A DNA stretch of 64,000 nt from Azadirachta indica (Eukaryota; Streptophyta; Magnoliopsida; Sapindales; Meliaceae), in assembly GCA_022749755.1 (NCBI GenBank), contig CM040449.1:9371657-9435656 (forward strand). Direction: 5' to 3'. This document shows, piece after piece, positions 34,258 through 44,052 of this stretch (its first letter is position 1; the number at the start of each line of letters is the position of its first letter). The notes beneath the pieces are model-generated. The model was not told the DNA's origin, searched no databases, and saw nothing but the letters and a program-made list of their open reading frames with translations. The translations under genes and the position numbers were made by a program.

Positions 34258-34520
34258 TTGAAAACATTGTTGAATTGTTGCAACTTCTTGCATATACAAT
34301 GCATCTTTCACAATTATTGTATTCCTCTTTTGTCGACTTCCAAAGTCTAAAAGATCCATTTGATATCTCCTGAAAACAAAAAAAAATACTGGTTTTTTTC
34401 ACTTTCAAATATTCTTACTCCAACTTTTTTACCACAACGACATAATCTATTTCTAAACTTGATCATTCCATTATTTATTTGCATATCATCAATTGATCTT
34501 GAAGATATTATTGAAATAAG
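34258..34520 (-). pseudogene. Exon-like fragments, one with a GRF-zinc-finger-like start
   Basis: On the minus strand 34500-34389 reads SIDDMQINNG, MIKFRNRLCRCGKKVGVRI, FESEKN, which resembles the opening of plant GRF-type zinc-finger proteins (CxCG..., then ..SE.N). A separate 112-bp block, 34369-34258, follows a strong acceptor (TTTTTTTGTTTTCAG) and precedes a donor (GTAATG). It reads YQMDLLDFGSRQKRNTII, then VKDALYMQEVATIQQCFQ, with no stops. I do not recognise this second block. The two may be one captured gene fragment within element X. The open frame 34193-34408 is an alternative frame through the same DNA. Confidence 0.35.
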
Positions 34521-35309
34521 GTGTTGAATGTTTGGAGAAGGGTGAATGCTAGTAATTTTTGTAGTGTTTTGACTGGTTTTTAAAGTTAATTGATTGTGTT
34601 AAAGGAAAGGGGATGAATGGTGAGTGATTTATGAAGTTGATTAGCTGTAACAGGGGAGAGAAAGGAGAGAATGATGACTGATTGCTAGAGATCTTGGTAG
34701 AATGGTAGTGTATGTAGGAGAGGAGTGTATTTTATAGCCAATTTTGTGACCATTGTAGGTAAAAAAAGATAACTTTTTCCCCACTCTCATCCTTTAACTG
34801 ACAATTTTCAAACGTCATATCCATATCATGTGCCTTACATATAATTATTTACATTATTAATTTATTATACATATACTTATTAGATATTTAATATTCTTAA
34901 AGCAATAATTTTTTTTAGATTAAATTATTTATTAGTTTCCCAGTTTTTAGCTTATTGATCAAAATATTATATACATACTTATTATTTGATATTATTAAAA
35001 GCATAAAGAATTATTTTTTTGTTTGAATTATTACTTTTTTTTTAGTCCATTATCACTCATTTACTTTTTTTGCAAAATAAAAAATAATATTTAACTTTGT
35101 CTTCTCCTTCAAATTATGATAACAATTTAAATAAAAAGTATTTCAAATTCATAACTTTTTTTCAACATTACATCACAATTAAAAGAGCCTGTTACGAGCC
35201 CACAACATTAACAGAATGCAGGAACTACTTCTGATTCGTGGGGTCCATGACTAACACACGGGTTCCTTTTTTTTTTAACGTTGCATCATGTAGGTATAAA
35301 ATGGTAAAA
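34521..35309. other. AT-rich spacer, no gene
   Basis: No feature supported. 34570-34740 contains repeated 'GAGTGATT/GACTGATTG' words. Confidence 0.4.
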
Positions 35310-35690
35310 GCCTCGTTTTCTTGTCATATTAAGTAATGGTATGACATAACAGGATATTTTTGAAAATTTAGGAGGTAACGAGCAATTAGCTAAGACTTGA
35401 GGGGTGTCTATTGTATTTTCCCTTTTAAATAAGATAATTTAGTCTTTTATATTTATGTAAATGTTGGACGTGGTGGGGATTAAACCAATGTTTGATTTTT
35501 TTTTTCTTTAAATAACAAGTGCATATATGCTCAAAAAAAAGAATAATCCAATAATTTAACTTCTTGTGGTGTCAATCAAAGACACATGCACAACATTACA
35601 TTGAAATGGTATTAACACTAATATAATTTTAGCTTAAGTTATTTTTAAATATGTATTTTAATATTAAAATAATTTATTTTTTATATATAG

Positions 35691-35797
35691 AGGAGACAAA
35701 AGAAATTGGGAAGTTTACAAGATTAATTTTTTTATTTCATGGGATGCATTGGAGTCGTGACAATGGATGGAGTAGTTCGCATGCAAAATCTAAATAT
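35691..35797 (+). pseudogene. Transposase_24-type gene, exon 4
   Basis: Acceptor TTATATATAG precedes and donor GTGAGT follows this 107-bp block. Apart from a local irregularity it reads ETKEIGKFTR, then HGMHWSRDNGWSSSHAKSKY, matching the family segment that normally reads 'G..P...E.F..TH.....GW....A...Y' and belongs C-terminal to the exons at 16888-17364. The intervening 18 kb is inserted transposon DNA. The next acceptor (TATGTTAG, ending 35948) is where the Tat-type retrotransposon has inserted. Confidence 0.65.
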
Positions 35798-35944
35798 GTG
35801 AGTCATTTAACATTACATATAAACTTAAATAAATAGACAAAATAAAAATAGTTTTTAAATAGTTTTACTTGTTGATTAAATAATAAGTAGTGATAATAAT
35901 AATTTATATTATAAATTATAGCAAATTATTTGTTTTATATTATG

Positions 35945-35949
35945 TTAGA
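35945..35949. repeat. Target-site duplication TTAGA, left copy
   Basis: Identical to 59519-59523. Together they define the insertion of the Tat-type element. Confidence 0.8.
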
Positions 35950-36556
35950 TGTTAATGCGGAAAAATATCAACCCTGGTGAGAATAGGATACTGGGTGAGC
36001 TAGTATCCGAATTAGAGATAGATGCCCAATCAGTAGTCTGACCTCAACTTTTTGCACTTATTCCAACTGCGTCTGAGCCTCGAGGAGTTCTTCTAAGATA
36101 GTTCTCCACACATTTTTTAGTCACGAGCCAGGATGTCAAGAACCGTCCTTACCTCATATCCTCGCTAATCTTAGTCCTAAATCGAATAAATCTTCCTACA
36201 ACAAAGAACACAGTCAAAGGGGGAACACTAGAGCTTTTTCGAAAAGTCTACTCCAACGTTTAAGTCAATACCTTGAGGAAATGAATTTAAGACTCGACTT
36301 TATTAGTTCACAATGGCATACATAAAGCAACTTCATGTAAAAAGGAGAAAACCAACAAAAATGCACACAAGAGACCCTGGTGTAGGATACTTGTGACCCT
36401 TTTATGAGAAAAGAATAGTGAATAATTCACAAAATAACACCTATAATGAGTGTTTTAAGATTGTCTTGAGAGAAATCTATGAACAAACAAAATCTCCTTC
36501 TTGTCTTCTAGAGTGAGAAAATGTATATTAGCTTATGTTTTTTTTTTCAATGAGAG
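35950..36556 (-). repeat. Element B 3' LTR, left part
   Basis: Matches 58219-58815 of the right LTR (AAATATCAACCCTGGT, GTGAGCTAGTAT, GTAAAAAGGAGAAAACCAAC and so on). Its remainder is 47241-47956. TGTTAATGCGG at the outer edge is the diverged LTR terminus. Confidence 0.85.
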
Positions 36557-37480
36557 TGCTACAACTTAAAAGTTATAACTCCCAAGTATAGGTTGTCTCA
36601 AGTAATAAAGTTCAGAAATCTGAGTGTCGGTCCACAGGAAATACGTTATACAAGGTTCATAAATCCAATATTCAAATATGATGAAAATAAAATGAATTTG
36701 TTACTTGTTGAATGTAAATTTAATATGATTAATTATTAGGGCATTAGGGATTCATTTTGCTGATAATTATAGAAATCATTCTTTATTCAACTTTTTTAAC
36801 TCAATTAATCACGCTCTACTAACTTCTAATATATTTTTGACCATAAAAACCACCGAATTTCATAAAACATCCTTCTTCAAAGTTGTAGGTGGATGACTCA
36901 TATTTCTAATGGTCTATATCTCACCCTTATTGCTATTTTAGAACGTGAGTTGTGTTGACAATTGTCAGAGATGTTCAAGTCGCATTTCTCCACCGCCCTT
37001 CTAGAATTATAGCTCTTTTTGGTAGCCGACCAGTTAAAATTTGAGAAAGTGTAAAACCTAAATGATTTAGATCCGTTTCTCAGCTTTCTAGATCACCCAA
37101 CTATATAATTTTTTGTTACGTATTTAGGGGGATACGGCCCAAATACATAAGCATGTTGGGCTAGTTTAAAGATGCACTTAAGTTTTGTTGAAGCCCAATT
37201 TTGTCCTATTAATTGCTCGAACTGGTCCAACCTTTAACTTATAAAGTTGTGAAATGATGAGTTTATGTTTGTCCAGCCCAAGAATTGTATCAATTGATGA
37301 TTTGGATTGAAAGATACGCTCATTATACGAAACCTGCGTAAAACCGACTATTTAGTCCAATTCATGTTTTACAATTCAATATAAAGGAATATGCTTCGTT
37401 ATTGGGGAATAGAAGGACATTAGTAAGTGTAAATCATAATATTTCTCTTGATAAACCTACACTTTTAAACATTCCTCGCA
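36557..37480 (-). repeat. Element A 3' LTR (924 bp, internally deleted)
   Basis: Aligns end to end with 45837-47240 except that about 480 bp present in the other LTR (about 46088-46567) are missing at the junction TCAATTA|ATCACG (36801-36810). The missing piece holds the TATA-like signal of the intact LTR. Outer ends TGCTAC.. and ..CTCGCA. Confidence 0.9.
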
Positions 37481-37490
37481 CCCCCCAACC
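37481..37490 (-). other. Element A polypurine tract
   Basis: Minus strand GGTTGGGGGG lies immediately upstream of the LTR start TGCGAGG. It serves as second-strand primer in reverse transcription. Confidence 0.8.
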
Positions 37491-38608
37491 AGCTTTTTAC
37501 TAGTCCTAGTAATCTAAGCAATACCATTTAGAGTTAATTTATAGAATTTACATTCAAAATAAAAATCATTCTTTTCCTTTTCATCTTCTCAAAATAAATA
37601 GACTCTCACTTAAAAATTTACTATATATATGCCAAATACTCATCAATCAAATTATTAATAAACCTTTTTTTTGTGCCTTTGTAACTAATACATGTTATGA
37701 GACTTAATTGGAATCAAACAACATTGGTTCTAAATTTTGTCAAGGTAAATTTCTTTGGGCAAAGATTATTTCTATCTCCAATTTTTTTTATTTTTTGGTG
37801 CATACCCTAACCCATGTAACGAGCTTTGGGCCAATAACTCCCAGACCAGTTGGCCTTAGGGTATTGGGTGTTAAAACACCCCTACGGGTTTAATTACTTG
37901 AGTTAAGACTATGAACTTATTCATACCAAAACCTTACCATTTTACGCGAACATTCACTGCTAATTAGGCAAGAAATCCGGTTACTAAGTAAAAGCTTTGG
38001 TTAGAATTTTTAATTATTTATTTTTTCTATATTTTTTTTCTATTTTTTTTTTGGAGATTTTTTTTTTCTTTAACTCTTAGTTGCTACCTTTGACAAAATA
38101 AAAGAGCTCAAATATTGTAAAATTCCAATATGTCATCCACAATCATGTATCAAAGTGTGTGTGTGAAAGATGGTTTATAAATACTTTACTGATTGAGTAT
38201 TTGAGCAGAATTTGTTATGTGATGATGATGTGAGAGTTCGTAGATTTGATCAATTCAAAAAAAAGTGAATGATAAATTCTTTGTTGTGAAATTCAAAAAT
38301 TAAAACAAATGATAATGCATATCTATTAAGATGTGTCTCAGGAGTAAGATTACTCCTTACTGTACCATCTTTACAAATTATGAATCCAATTTTTTTTTTT
38401 AGTTGTATATATAAAAAAATTGATTACTTATGTCAACTACACTCCCCCCAACCAAATTGCAACATTGTCCCCAATGTTTAAATGTAAAGAGGTACAATAT
38501 AGAGAACATTACCTGAAATAGTAGTTATTGAAACACAAGTAAAACCTGAAACAAACTTAAGCAAAAATAACAAAATGCAATGAGTAAAAAAAAAAGAGAT
38601 AAGAAAAG
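37491..38608 (-). other. Element A 3' non-coding region
   Basis: AT-rich sequence between the LOG-like ORF and the polypurine tract. It contains a short GC-richer segment at about 37805-37890 with a stem-like GGGTGTTAAAACACCC (37868-37883). Open frame 37708-37893 on the opposite strand has no support. Confidence 0.6.
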
Positions 38609-39259
38609 TTACAAATGAAGCGACGAATCCAACTTTCGCTTTTTACTATTTTCACTTGACCATTCTAATCGTGTCATTGTTGGATCTGGTTCATGGACAA
38701 AGTTCTGCAACTGATTGATCAGGTCATTAACAGTTGGAGTAGAAATGAGGAGTTTACGAGCCATCTGTGAAATAAAATTCTGTTCTATAGCATGATCAAG
38801 AAAAGACAACAACTTGTTAAAAAAACCATTAACATTTAACAATCCTACGGGTTTTTGGTGAATGGTGAGTTGTGCCTAAGATGCAACTTGAAAAATTTCC
38901 TCTAAGGTTCCAAAATCACCTGGTAAGGCAATAAAAGCATCTGCAAAATCAAGCATTTTAGCAATTCTTTCATGCATTGTTGAGACCATTAGTTCTTCTC
39001 CAACTGTTTTGCCAATTATGTTACCTGCAGATAAAGCCTTTGGTATGATACCTATGACTTTACTTCCTCCTACATGTGCAGCAGTTGACACACACCCCAT
39101 TAACCCAAGGCTACCTCCTCCATATACTAGGTTAAGTTTTCGCTCAGCTAAAACTCGACCGAGGTTATCCGCTGCTTTTACAAACTCTTCACCTTTCCCA
39201 AAGCTTGATTCATAAAAAACACAAATAGTTTTAAATTGATGAATAGAAGCTCCTTCCAT
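38609..39259 (-). pseudogene. LOG-like cytokinin riboside 5'-monophosphate phosphoribohydrolase, intronless, one in-frame stop
   Basis: LOG enzymes release active cytokinin bases from their riboside monophosphates in one step. The minus-strand frame from the ATG at 39259 spans 216 codons, the usual length of plant LOG proteins. Visible family motifs: VYGGGSLGLMG (residues 44-54), VIGIIPKAL, MHERIAKM (about 96), the catalytic-site loop PGDFGTLEE (canonical PGGxGTxxE, Gly to Asp), then after the stop KPVGLLNVNGFFNKLL and ISTPTVNDLINQL. A single TAG at 38876-38878 replaces what is normally Trp before AQL. The remaining frame stays open to 38609. Plant LOG genes normally have several introns; this copy has none, consistent with capture through RNA. 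It lies in sense within element A, in the envelope-like position, 7 bp or more downstream of a 5' leader with a splice acceptor (39323). An active enzyme from this copy is unlikely. Confidence 0.85.
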
Positions 39260-39322
39260 TTTTTGCAGTCTTTTACCCTCCTCAATGATTCAAATTTTGT
39301 ATCAAAATAAAGAAGTGAGGTC

Positions 39323-39511
39323 CTGCATAATACAACTTAAAGAGAATGCATTAATGAAACCAATAGAGGTAAGCCACTATTATCATAAAGGTTAAAATTT
39401 AAAAATGTAAAAATATCAAAGATAACAGCTAATATAGGAATTTAAAACATAAAACTTTCAACAATGACAGCTAAAAGTAAATATTTATAGATAGTTGTGA
39501 TTGTAACTCAC
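39323..39511 (-). other. Putative intron upstream of the LOG-like ORF
   Basis: Donor GTGAGTTAC (from 39511) and acceptor GTATTATGCAG (ending 39323) on the minus strand would define a 189-nt intron joining the upstream ORF exon to the leader of the LOG-like ORF. Seen as signals only; no transcript evidence. Confidence 0.4.
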
Positions 39512-40082
39512 ATCTTCCTTTGATTTTATGTCTAGTAACGACTTAAACGCCCTCTATAGGTCGAGGATTGGCTTCCCATCCGATTTTCTTACAAATTATC
39601 AAACAGGGTCTTTTAAAGTCAGATTCCCAAGACTATAACGATCACGTTCTTTTTGAAATAGTGTATACAAATTTAGAATTTCACGTTGCACATATCCACT
39701 AGGATACGTCTCAAGAGTCAATAAGATATTATCTAAAGACTCCTTACTTAGTCCATCCTTGACGAATTTAATTTTATCTTCTCTATTAGTAGACACCATC
39801 CCTAGAGAACGACATTGCTTGTTACAGGTTAAACGTGCACATTTGTAACACACTTATAACCTTTTCGCTCTTCGTTTCTTTGCAAAAGAACTCTTACCTA
39901 AACCAAACATGCGTGAAACAAATGAATCAGAAAACTCATCTACTAAATGTACCTTTGCTTCAATTATCCACTGTACATCTTCAGAAATACCTTTTTGCAT
40001 AAGCATTCTTAATCTTGCACACCTAGCTTGATACATTTTTCGTAGAATGTCTTTAGGAAAAGAAGGAAAATATGTTTGCAAT
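39512..40082 (-). pseudogene. Unrecognised Cys-containing ORF in the envelope-like position of element A
   Basis: The minus-strand frame runs from an acceptor-like TTCTTTTTAG (ending 40083) to a donor GTGAGTTAC at 39511. It reads LQTYFPSFPKDILRKMY, ARCARLRMLMQKGISEDV, VDEFSDSFVSRMFGLGKS, a basic stretch KKRRAKRL, a stop, then CYKCARLTCNKQC, LGMVSTNREDKIKFVKDG, SLDNILLTLETYPSG and YTLFQKERDRYSLGN. Two more stops fall near 39598 and another near 39560. The spacing C-x2-C-x4-C-x3-C suggests a small metal-binding unit. It resembles no retroviral domain I know. With splice signals at both ends it looks like an exon of a host gene or of a spliced element transcript. Function unknown. Confidence 0.5.
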
Positions 40083-40324
40083 CTAAAAAGAATGACATCT
40101 ATAATAAAAAGAAGAAAAGAATAGAAAAAGAAGTGAGAGAAAATTTGGTATTAGTAATTTTGGGCAACTGAAAGAACCGACTTGAAAAGTCACGGAGTAC
40201 CGTTATCCGCCACTTGATCAGGAAAGTAACTAAAAACAAACAATGGAATCAATAAAATTAATAACCCAAGAAAACAAGTAATGTATATACAATAAAAAAA
40301 AATCATCCAGTGTTGTAAACAGGT

Positions 40325-41420
40325 TCATTCAAAGTGATAGACTCTATCAATAAGTGAAAAATTCTCAAAGAATGGCTTTAAACGGTGTCCATTAACTTTA
40401 AAAACATTACCATTTTTGGGGTTCTCAATCTCAATAGCGCCATGTGGGTAAACCTTTTTAACAATGAAAGGACCTGTCCATTTTGAACAAAGTTTGCCAA
40501 GAAATAGATGCAATCTTGAATCATACATGTGAAGGTTCAAATGATTTTCTAATGATATGTTTGTCATGAAACACCTTCATTTTCTCTTTGTAAATTCTAG
40601 AATTCTCGTAAGCTTCATTCCTAATTTCTTCGAGTTCATCTATTTGGAGTTTTCTCAACGATCCTGCTTTATCTAAGTCAAAATTAAGCATTTTAATGGC
40701 CCAAAAAAACTTTATATTCCAATTCCACAGGTAAGTGACAAGCCTTTCCAGAAACAAGTTTATAAGGAGACATGTCAAGTGATGATTTAAAAGCAATTCG
40801 ATAAGCTCAAAGTGCATCGGTTAGTCTTAAAAACCAATCCTTACGATACGGGTTTACCGTTTTTTCCAAAATGTGTTTTATTTCTCTATTGGCAAGTTCA
40901 ACTTGTCCACTTATTTGTGGGTGATAAAGGGTAGACACTTTATGTGTAATTCCGTATTTTTTCATTAAATTCTCAAAAACCTTATTACAAAAGTGTAAAC
41001 CTCCATCACTTATTATGGCTCAGGGCACTCCAAATCTTGAAAAAATATTTTCTTTCAAAAATTTCAAGACAATTTTATGATCATTATTTTTGCAAGAAAT
41101 TGCCTCTACCCATTTTGAAACATAGTCAAGTCCAACTAAAATGTATTGATACCCAAAAGAAGATGGAAAATGACCCATAAAATCAATACCCCAACAATCA
41201 AATATTTCAATGACTAAAATAGGATTTAATGGCATCATGTTTCTACAAGTTATTCCACCTAATTTTTGATAACGGTCACATGTTTTACAAAATATATATG
41301 TGTCTTTAAATAAGGTGGGCCAATAAGATCCACATTGCAAGATTTTTGCAGCAGTTTCCTTTGAAGAAAAATGACCACCACATGTTTCTGAATGACAAAA
41401 AGAAATGATATTTTGAATTT
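40325..41420 (-). pseudogene. Element A integrase (degenerate)
   Basis: Minus-strand fragments in order: zinc-finger remnant (CGGHFSSKETAAKI at about 41385, CKTCDRYQKLGGI), catalytic core with D in FDCWGIDFMGHFPSS, D in [16 protein letters not shown] (after a stop near 41020) and E in [13 protein letters not shown], then the C-terminal domain [19 protein letters not shown], ending at 40325. The DDE triad is visible, but stops near 41018 and 40807 and a frameshift near 40740-40540 break the frame. It would have inserted the element's cDNA into the genome. Confidence 0.85.
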
Positions 41421-41499
41421 CATTGTTAGGTACACATCTCCTTATAATTTGGTCAGGGCAATATTTGAAAAGATATGGATCATCCCAAAAGAAATTGCG

Positions 41500-42120
41500 T
41501 ACCTCCCTTAAAAATTTCTTTCTGTCTTGAGCATTTCAATGATTTGGCATTTGACCTGTAACAAGAATATTGACAATATCAGCGAACCAAGGTAAAATAG
41601 AAACATTGAAAAGTTGCTCATCAGGAAAATTGTCATTAATTGGTGTTGTCTTAATCGGTTCTTTAAACATAAGTCTTGACAAGTGATCAGCAACCACATT
41701 TTGTACTCCTTTTTTGTCTTGAATTGTGAGATCAAATTCTTGGAGTAGTAGGATCCACCTAATCAATCTAGGTTTAGCGTCCTTTTTTGAAAGAAGATAT
41801 TTTAATGCTGCATGATTACTAAAAATCATAATAGGTGAGCCAACAAGAGAAGATCGAAATTTATCCAATGCAAATACTACTGCAAGTAATTCCTTTTCAG
41901 TTGTAGAATAATTCATTTGAGCACTATTTAAAGTTTTACTAGTATAGTAAATCACATAGGGTTTTTTGTCTTTTCGTTGTCCTAAAACAGCTTAAACAGC
42001 ATAATCGCTAGCATCACACATGATTTCCAAAGGCAAAGTCCAATCTGAAGGCTGCATGATAGGAGCAGATGTTAGCATGGCTTTAAGTTTGACAAAAACT
42101 TCTTGACATGACTCAGTCCA
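41500..42120 (-). pseudogene. Element A RNase H region (degenerate)
   Basis: The minus-strand frame 41955-41536 reads YYTSKTLNSAQMNYSTTEKE, LLAVVFALDKF, FSNHAALKYLLSKKDAKPRL, then VVADHLSRL. These are the hallmark motifs of the Ty3/gypsy RNase H. The usual Asp in '(Y/F)SDHAAL' is Asn here, likely removing a catalytic acid. A tether toward integrase follows in a second frame (41735-41508). Confidence 0.8.
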
Positions 42121-42121
42121 C

Positions 42122-43321
42122 TCAAAGAGCATCTTTTAATAAAAGACTGCACAACGGTCTTGATATAACACTAAAATCTTTGATAAATCTCCTATAAAAA
42201 CAAGCATATCCTAAAAATGATCTAACATCTTTGATAGACTTAAGAATGGGTAAATTGGCAATTAATTCAATTTTAAATTTATCTACTTCAATTCCTTTTG
42301 ATGAGACAATGTGACCAAGCATAATACCATTTGTGACCATGAAATGACATTTTTTCCAATTAAGCACAAGATTCTTTTCTTCACACCTAATCAAAACTTT
42401 TTCCAAGTTAGATAAGCAATCATCAAATGAATCACCAAAAACAGAAAAATCATCCATGACAAGTTCAAGAAATCGTCCAACCATATCACTAAAAATACTA
42501 AGCATGCATCTTTGAAATGTAGTTAATGCATTACACAATCCAAATGGCATCCTTCTATATGCAAAAGTTCCAAATGGACAAGGGAAAGTGGTCTTTTCTT
42601 GGTCTTCAAGTGCAATTTCAATTTGGTTATACCCAGAATACTCATCTAGGAAATAATAAAATGCATGTCCAGCTACCTTTTCTAACATTTGATCCATGAA
42701 TGGTAACCGGAAATGGTCTTTTCTAGTCATTGAATTGAGTTTCTTATAGTCAATGCACATTCTTCAGCCAGTAATTGTTCTAATTGAAATTAATTCATTA
42801 TTTTCATTTTTGACTACAGTAACTCAAGATTTCTTAAGTACAACTTGTGTAGGACTTACCCATGTGCTATCAAAAATAGGATAAATGATCCCTACATCTA
42901 AAAGCTTGAGAACTTCATTTCTCACTACCTCTTTCATATTAGGATTTAGCCTACGTTGCATTTGTCTAGATGATTTGGCATTATCTTCCAAATATATCTT
43001 ATGTGTGCAAATCAAAAGATTAATTCCTTTTACGTCATTTATTGTCCATCCTAAGGCATGTTTATGCAATCTTAGAATTTTGAGCAACTTACATTCTTGA
43101 AGAACACTAAGTTTAGAAGAAATTATCATCGAAAAAGTTTCATTAGCACCCAAGAAAGCATACTTGAGATCAGATGGTAATGGTTTCAATTCAAGTTTTG
43201 GTGGTTGAACACTCGATGGCATCGATTTATCAGCAAGTTGAGGTAAGTTTTCAAATTTTGGTCTCCATCCATTAACTTCCAAAACCTGAGAAGATTTTAA
43301 AAAAGAATAAATATGAGACAC
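42122..43321 (-). pseudogene. Element A reverse transcriptase (degenerate)
   Basis: Two minus-strand frames, 43321-42824 (N-terminal part ending DVGIIYPIFDSTWVSPTQVV) and 42760-42122 (MCIDYKKLNSMTRKDHFRLP, FYYFLDEYSGYNQI, MPFGLCNALTTFQRCM). The active-site box reads LVMDDFSVF, with the first Tyr and Val of YVDD changed, and the FLDG motif is FLDE. A stop-bearing gap separates the two frames near 42770-42824. The frame ends at 42122 in LCSLLLKDAL. Confidence 0.9.
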
Positions 43322-43359
43322 TTCAAAATTTTCATCAAAATTGAAATTATTGCACCCAT

Positions 43360-44040
43360 TTAAACAGCATCCAAGGGATCAGAAAAAGATGAAACATTAA
43401 AGTAGTCATGAACGAGTTCCTCAATATAACTAACTTGATGCATGTCATCATTTTCACTAGGTTGCTTGCAAATATTGAACACATTCATTTCCAATATCAT
43501 GTTTCCAAAGGATAATTTTAGAACTCCATTTCTACAGTTAATTATTGCATTAGATGTAGTAAGAAAAGAACGTCCTAATATGACAGGAATTTGGGTATTT
43601 GAGTTAGGAACAGGTTGTGTGTCTGAGACAATAAAATCTACAAAAAAATAAAATTTATCTACTTGAACTAACACATCCTCAAGTATTCCTTATGGTACTT
43701 TCACAGAACGGTCAACAAGTTGAAGTGTTGTAGAAGTAGGTTTAAGCTCACCTAAACCTAATTGCTCATACACTGAATATGGCAACAAATTAACACTTGC
43801 ACCAAGATCAAGTAACGCATGGTTTATCCTAAAGTTTCCAATTACACAAGAAATGGTGGGACAACCAAGATCTTTATATTTTGTGGAGTGTTATGTTAGA
43901 TAATTGAACTAACATTCTCAGTTAAAAATGTTTTCTTTTGAACGTTAAGCTTCCTTTTAACAGTGCATAAATTTTTCAAAAATTTGGCATAAAAAGGAAC
44001 TTGCTTAATTGCATCTAACAAAGGAATGTTAATTTTGACT
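43360..44040 (-). pseudogene. Element A protease and preceding linker (degenerate)
   Basis: Pre-protease block VKINIPLLDAIKQVPFYAKF (about 44035), then ISCVIGNFRINHALLDLGAS (active-site DLGA, about 43815), VNLLPYSVYEQLGLG, LVDRSVKVP and, after a stop, VQVDKFYFFVDFIVSDTQP and PVILGRSFLTTSNAIINCRN (43674-43360). The order and motifs are those of Athila-type retropepsins. Frameshifts near 43900 and a stop near 43690 break it. Confidence 0.85.
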
Positions 44041-44052
44041 TGCTTAAAAAAG

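Larger units (their letters stand above)
17474..35422. mobile_element. Outer inverted-repeat-bounded insertion (putative MULE X) containing a second MULE
   Basis: The left end 17474-17600 (GAAAATGCTCTAGACCCCCT, then TTTGCTAATTA, GTTACTTAA.., GAAAATGAGGCTTT) and the reverse complement of the right end 35310-35422 (GAAAATACAATAGACACCCC, then TTAGCTAATTG, ATTACTTAA.., GAAAACGAGGCTTT) match over about 120 bp. Flanks (..TTGTCAAAT / TTTTAAATA..) are only weakly similar, so a target duplication is not proved. The unit sits within intron 3 of the Transposase_24-like gene. Between its ends and the nested 14.6-kb MULE are gene-like exon fragments (18388-18473; 34258-34369), which suggests captured sequence. 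Confidence 0.5.

Noticed and set aside
34193..34408. 71-codon minus-strand frame starting MKVKKTS
   Set aside because: It reads through a good splice acceptor (ending 34370); the other frame of the 112-bp block has both splice borders and no stop, so it is the better reading.
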